This document shows, one piece after another, positions 5,583 to 8,013 of a DNA stretch of 8,013 nt. This DNA comes from Thermoflexibacter sp. (lineage in GTDB: Bacteria; Bacteroidota; Bacteroidia; Cytophagales; Thermoflexibacteraceae). The stretch covers positions 1-8,013 of the forward strand of contig JALOMS010000192.1 in NCBI GenBank assembly GCA_025455345.1, written 5' to 3'. Under the pieces are notes generated by a model. It was given only the letters and a program-made list of their open reading frames with translations. It was not told the origin of the DNA and did not search any database. How positions within the stretch are numbered: the first letter of the stretch is position 1; each line of letters starts with the position of its first letter. The translations under genes and the position numbers were made by a program.

Positions 5583-7403
5583 ATGAAACTTATTCCTATT
5601 TTCCTGTTATTCATCTGTTTACCGAATATTTTACAAGCACAAAAAGGAAAGGTAAGCATAGAAATAATCATACACAATGCAAAAGTCTATACCTTAGATG
5701 AGCAAAATCCCACGGCGCAAGCGATAGCAGTGGCAAACGGAAGCATTGTTCAAGTAGGTGATAATCAATCTATTTTGAAACTGAAAGACAAAAAAACAAC
5801 AGTTATTGACGCACAAGGTAAGGCACTTGTTCCTGGTATTTTTGATTCTCATCTCCACGTGATTAGGGGTGGAAGATTTTATAACAGTGAGTTGCGTTGG
5901 GACGGTGTGCGCTCACTTGCGCGCGCCTTGCAAATGCTCAAAGAACAGGCGCAACGCACTCCCGAAGGGCAATGGGTCAGGGTAGTAGGCGGTTGGAATG
6001 CTTATCAGTTTGAGGAAAAAAGACTGCCTACTTTGGAAGAAATTAATGAAGCAACGGGCAATATACCTACTTTCATCTTGTACCTGTACGGACACGCTTA
6101 CTTGAACAAAGCAGGGTTGAAAAAGCTAAATATAGATGAAAATACGCCTAATCCTAATGGTGGGTTAATTGAAAAAGACATCAATGGACAACCTACGGGG
6201 CTTTTGGTGGCAGACCCCAATGCCTTCATTCTGTACTCTACTTTGGCAAAACTTCCAGAACTTTCGGACGAGGAGAAAACCAACTCTACCAAGTTGTATA
6301 TGTCTGAACTGAATCGCTTGGGCATTACGGCAGTCATGGACGCAGGGGGTGGTTTTCAGAATTATCCCGATGACTATGGCATTACAGACAAGCTCTGCAA
6401 AAGCAATGAACTTACTTTGCGCTTGCCTTTTTACCTTTTTGCCCAAAAAGCAGGAAAAGAACTCACTGATTATTCCAATTGGATTCGCTCGGTGGAAATT
6501 GGCAAAACTTGTGATGACGAACACGAAGTAAGTACGCAGAAAACCAAGCAGTTCGGTAGGAAAAAATTGGAATATTATACGCAGGGTGGCGGAGAAAATT
6601 TGGTAGCAAGTGCCGCAGATTTTGAAAATTTTGACAAGCCAAGACCTGATTTAAGCCCAGCTATGGAAGGGCAACTGAAAGAAGTCATCTCCGTCTTAGT
6701 AAAAAATAGGTGGGCTTTTCGCCTCCATGCTACTTATAATGAGAGTATTACAAGATTTTTGAATGTAATAGAAGATGTAAACAAGGAAACTCCGCTCAAT
6801 GGCTTGCTTTGGTTTTTTGACCACGCAGAAACAGTTTCAGACGATAACTTAAAGCGAATCAAAGCATTAGGTGGTGGCATTGCTATTCAGCACCGCATGG
6901 CTTTCCAAGGCGAAAGTTTCATCAAACGCTATGGTAAAAAAGCGGCAGAACAGACACCGCCCGTTAAGAAAATGCTGGAAATGGGTATAAAAGTGGGCAT
7001 GGGGTCAGACGGCACGCGCGTAAGTTCTTACAACCCTTGGATTGGGCTGTACTGGCTCACTACGGGCAAGACCATTGGAGGCACTAAACACTTCACAGAC
7101 AACAACTTAGTAGATAGAAAAACAGCTTTACAACTATTTACTTCGGGCAGTGCCAAATTGGTAAATTTAGAGAAAGACAGAGGCATTTTGAAAGCAGGTT
7201 TTTTGGCAGATTTCATTGTTCTGACGGAAGATTATTTCACTGTTAGTGATGAAAAAATCTTAGAAATAGAGTCTTTGATGACCGTGGTAGGTGGAAAAAT
7301 CGTCTATGGAAGTGGAAATTTTGCCACTTTCGCTCCTATCATTCCCAAAGCAATGCCCGCATGGTCGCCTATAAACTTCTATGGAGGGTATCAAAAAAAG
7401 TAA
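5583..7403 (+). CDS. Exported YtcJ/NfdA-like amidohydrolase (amidohydrolase_3 family)
   Basis: The 606-residue protein starts with a signal peptide (MKLIPIFLLFICLPNILQA, cut after A19, leaving QKGK), so it should be periplasmic. It then shows the amidohydrolase fold in order: an N-terminal beta-sandwich strand (IIIHNAKVYTLDE, 28-40), VPGIFDSHLHV with metal ligands His90 and His92, WVRVVGGWNAYQFEEKRLPT (131-150), and GLIEKDINGQPTGLL. RLHATYNES follows with His382, then FFDHAETVSD with His414, GMGSDGTRVSSYNPW with the catalytic Asp476, and GILKAGFLADFIVLTEDYF (534-552), the usual return to the sandwich. Relatives include N-substituted formamide deformylase, and the family generally hydrolyses amide or formyl C-N bonds on a one- or two-metal centre. 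The bridging region reads GRKKLEYYTQGGGENL (325-340) where many members have K-x-x-x-D-G, so the metal site may differ. The gene lies 196 bases after the other exported hydrolase and 4 bases before a transporter gene. The substrate is unknown. Confidence 0.92.
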   Translation: MKLIPIFLLFICLPNILQAQKGKVSIEIIIHNAKVYTLDEQNPTAQAIAVANGSIVQVGDNQSILKLKDKKTTVIDAQGKALVPGIFDSHLHVIRGGRFYNSELRWDGVRSLARALQMLKEQAQRTPEGQWVRVVGGWNAYQFEEKRLPTLEEINEATGNIPTFILYLYGHAYLNKAGLKKLNIDENTPNPNGGLIEKDINGQPTGLLVADPNAFILYSTLAKLPELSDEEKTNSTKLYMSELNRLGITAVMDAGGGFQNYPDDYGITDKLCKSNELTLRLPFYLFAQKAGKELTDYSNWIRSVEIGKTCDDEHEVSTQKTKQFGRKKLEYYTQGGGENLVASAADFENFDKPRPDLSPAMEGQLKEVISVLVKNRWAFRLHATYNESITRFLNVIEDVNKETPLNGLLWFFDHAETVSDDNLKRIKALGGGIAIQHRMAFQGESFIKRYGKKAAEQTPPVKKMLEMGIKVGMGSDGTRVSSYNPWIGLYWLTTGKTIGGTKHFTDNNLVDRKTALQLFTSGSAKLVNLEKDRGILKAGFLADFIVLTEDYFTVSDEKILEIESLMTVVGGKIVYGSGNFATFAPIIPKAMPAWSPINFYGGYQKK

Positions 7404-7407
7404 ATAA

Positions 7408-7851
7408 ATGGAAAAAATATTTTGGATAGTATTGGTTTTGGTGGCAGGGGCAATGCTCCCCGTACAAGCAGGTCTGAACAACCAAATGGGCAAGGCGTTG
7501 GCAAGTCCCGCATGGGCAGTGCTGATTTCGTTCTTTGTAGGTACGATAGCAATGCTGGCGTATGTTGCTGTTACCAAACAGCCTTTGCAACTGCAAACCC
7601 TAAAAGATGTACCACTAAGTGCTTGGATAGCAGGTATTTTAGGTGCGGTTTATGTAACTTCGGTGGTACTTGCTTTCCCAAAGTTGGGTGCAGCTTTGAC
7701 TTTTGGACTGATAGTAGGTGGTCAATTGACTATTTCCTTGCTTTTAGACCATTTTAATATTTTGGTACAAGCACCGCACCAAGTCAATTGGTACAGGGTG
7801 GTAGGTATGATTCTCATTATCGCTGGTGTAGTAATCATTCGGAAATTTTAA
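7408..7851 (+). CDS. YdcZ-type (DUF606) small DMT-superfamily membrane transporter
   Basis: The 147-residue protein is almost entirely hydrophobic, with five likely membrane segments at about 4-19, 33-56, 71-90, 93-113 and 128-145. It carries the hallmarks of the YdcZ family: GAMLPVQAGLNNQMG (14-28), SFFVGTIAML (41-50), GILGAVYVTSVV, PKLGAALTFGLIVGGQL (91-107), LLLDHF (111-116) and a closing R-x-x-G-x-x-L-I-I-x-G (130-140). The length is normal for the family. These proteins act in the inner membrane as small-molecule exporters or importers of largely unknown specificity, probably as dimers. The start codon is 4 bases after the amidohydrolase stop, so the two are almost certainly co-transcribed, and the transporter probably moves the amidohydrolase product or substrate. 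This coupling is inferred from position only. Confidence 0.88.
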   Translation: MEKIFWIVLVLVAGAMLPVQAGLNNQMGKALASPAWAVLISFFVGTIAMLAYVAVTKQPLQLQTLKDVPLSAWIAGILGAVYVTSVVLAFPKLGAALTFGLIVGGQLTISLLLDHFNILVQAPHQVNWYRVVGMILIIAGVVIIRKF

Positions 7852-7887
7852 GGAAGAGATAATTTCCCCGAAATCAAATTTATAGAA

Positions 7888-8013
7888 ATGAAATATATTT
7901 TTTACTTCCTCATTCTCAGTAGTTTATGGGGTGGTAACAAGACACCTATTTTCGCACAAAATAGAGGGTTCTTGGGGTTGCGATACGAAGAAGATTACCG
8001 CTACTTGGCAAAA
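7888..8013 (+). CDS. N-terminal part of an exported protein, possibly alginate-export-like outer-membrane channel
   Basis: An ATG at 7888 opens a frame that runs off the right edge after 42 codons. The product begins MKYIFYFLILSSLWGG and has a likely signal-peptidase cut after IFA23, leaving QNRGFLGLRYEEDYRYLAK. The mature start, with an aromatic-rich L-R-Y-E-E-D-Y-x-Y-L motif, resembles the beginning of Bacteroidetes alginate-export-family outer-membrane proteins. Only 19 mature residues are visible, so this is a guess. It starts 36 bases after the transporter gene in the same direction and probably belongs to the same operon. Export is well supported; the family is not. Confidence 0.6.
   Translation, partial: MKYIFYFLILSSLWGGNKTPIFAQNRGFLGLRYEEDYRYLAK

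Noticed and set aside
7260..7577. Minus-strand open frame of 105 codons
   Set aside because: Antisense to the amidohydrolase end and the transporter gene, both of which have strong family motifs.

Overview
The window looks like chromosomal DNA from a marine or gliding-type member of the Bacteroidetes (Cytophagales/Saprospiria-like). The reasons are: no Shine-Dalgarno sequences but A-rich stretches before the starts, exported proteins whose signal peptides end in A-Q-K or A-Q-N, AT-rich intergenic DNA with many small hairpins, and a bacterial homologue of the eukaryotic major vault protein (MVP), a family previously noted in gliding Bacteroidetes. The phylum is a fairly safe inference; the genus is not resolved.

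Left part (1-2142, minus strand): one long reading frame enters from the left edge and is open for 714 codons without a stop. Its product has the MVP layout in order: N-terminal vault repeats with recurring Gly-Pro signatures, an SPFH-like shoulder domain, and the start of a long charged cap helix. The C-terminal end (rest of the cap helix and any cap ring) lies outside the window. This is the most striking content here. Its upstream region (2143-2513) holds a four-copy direct/inverted repeat and a perfect 16-bp palindrome.

Middle left (2514-3623): a small AT-rich lipoprotein gene on the minus strand, with no recognised function. A non-coding stretch of about 440 bases follows and separates it from the divergently transcribed regulator to its right.

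Right part (3624-8013, plus strand): an apparent accessory metabolic block. It contains an AraC-family regulator, an exported isochorismatase-type (YcaC-like) hydrolase, an exported YtcJ/NfdA-like amidohydrolase, a YdcZ-type small DMT transporter 4 bases after the amidohydrolase, and the beginning of an exported protein that may be an outer-membrane (alginate-export-like) channel. The gap between the regulator and the hydrolase holds an AraC-style pair of direct repeats 21 bp apart, a dyad overlapping one of them, and a 16-bp hairpin ending six bases before the hydrolase start. My working model is a regulated module in which two periplasmic hydrolases attack C-N bonds of an amide or N-formyl type compound, with an inner-membrane transporter and perhaps an outer-membrane channel moving substrate or product. 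The substrate is unknown.

No tRNA, rRNA, CRISPR array, transposase or integrase was seen.
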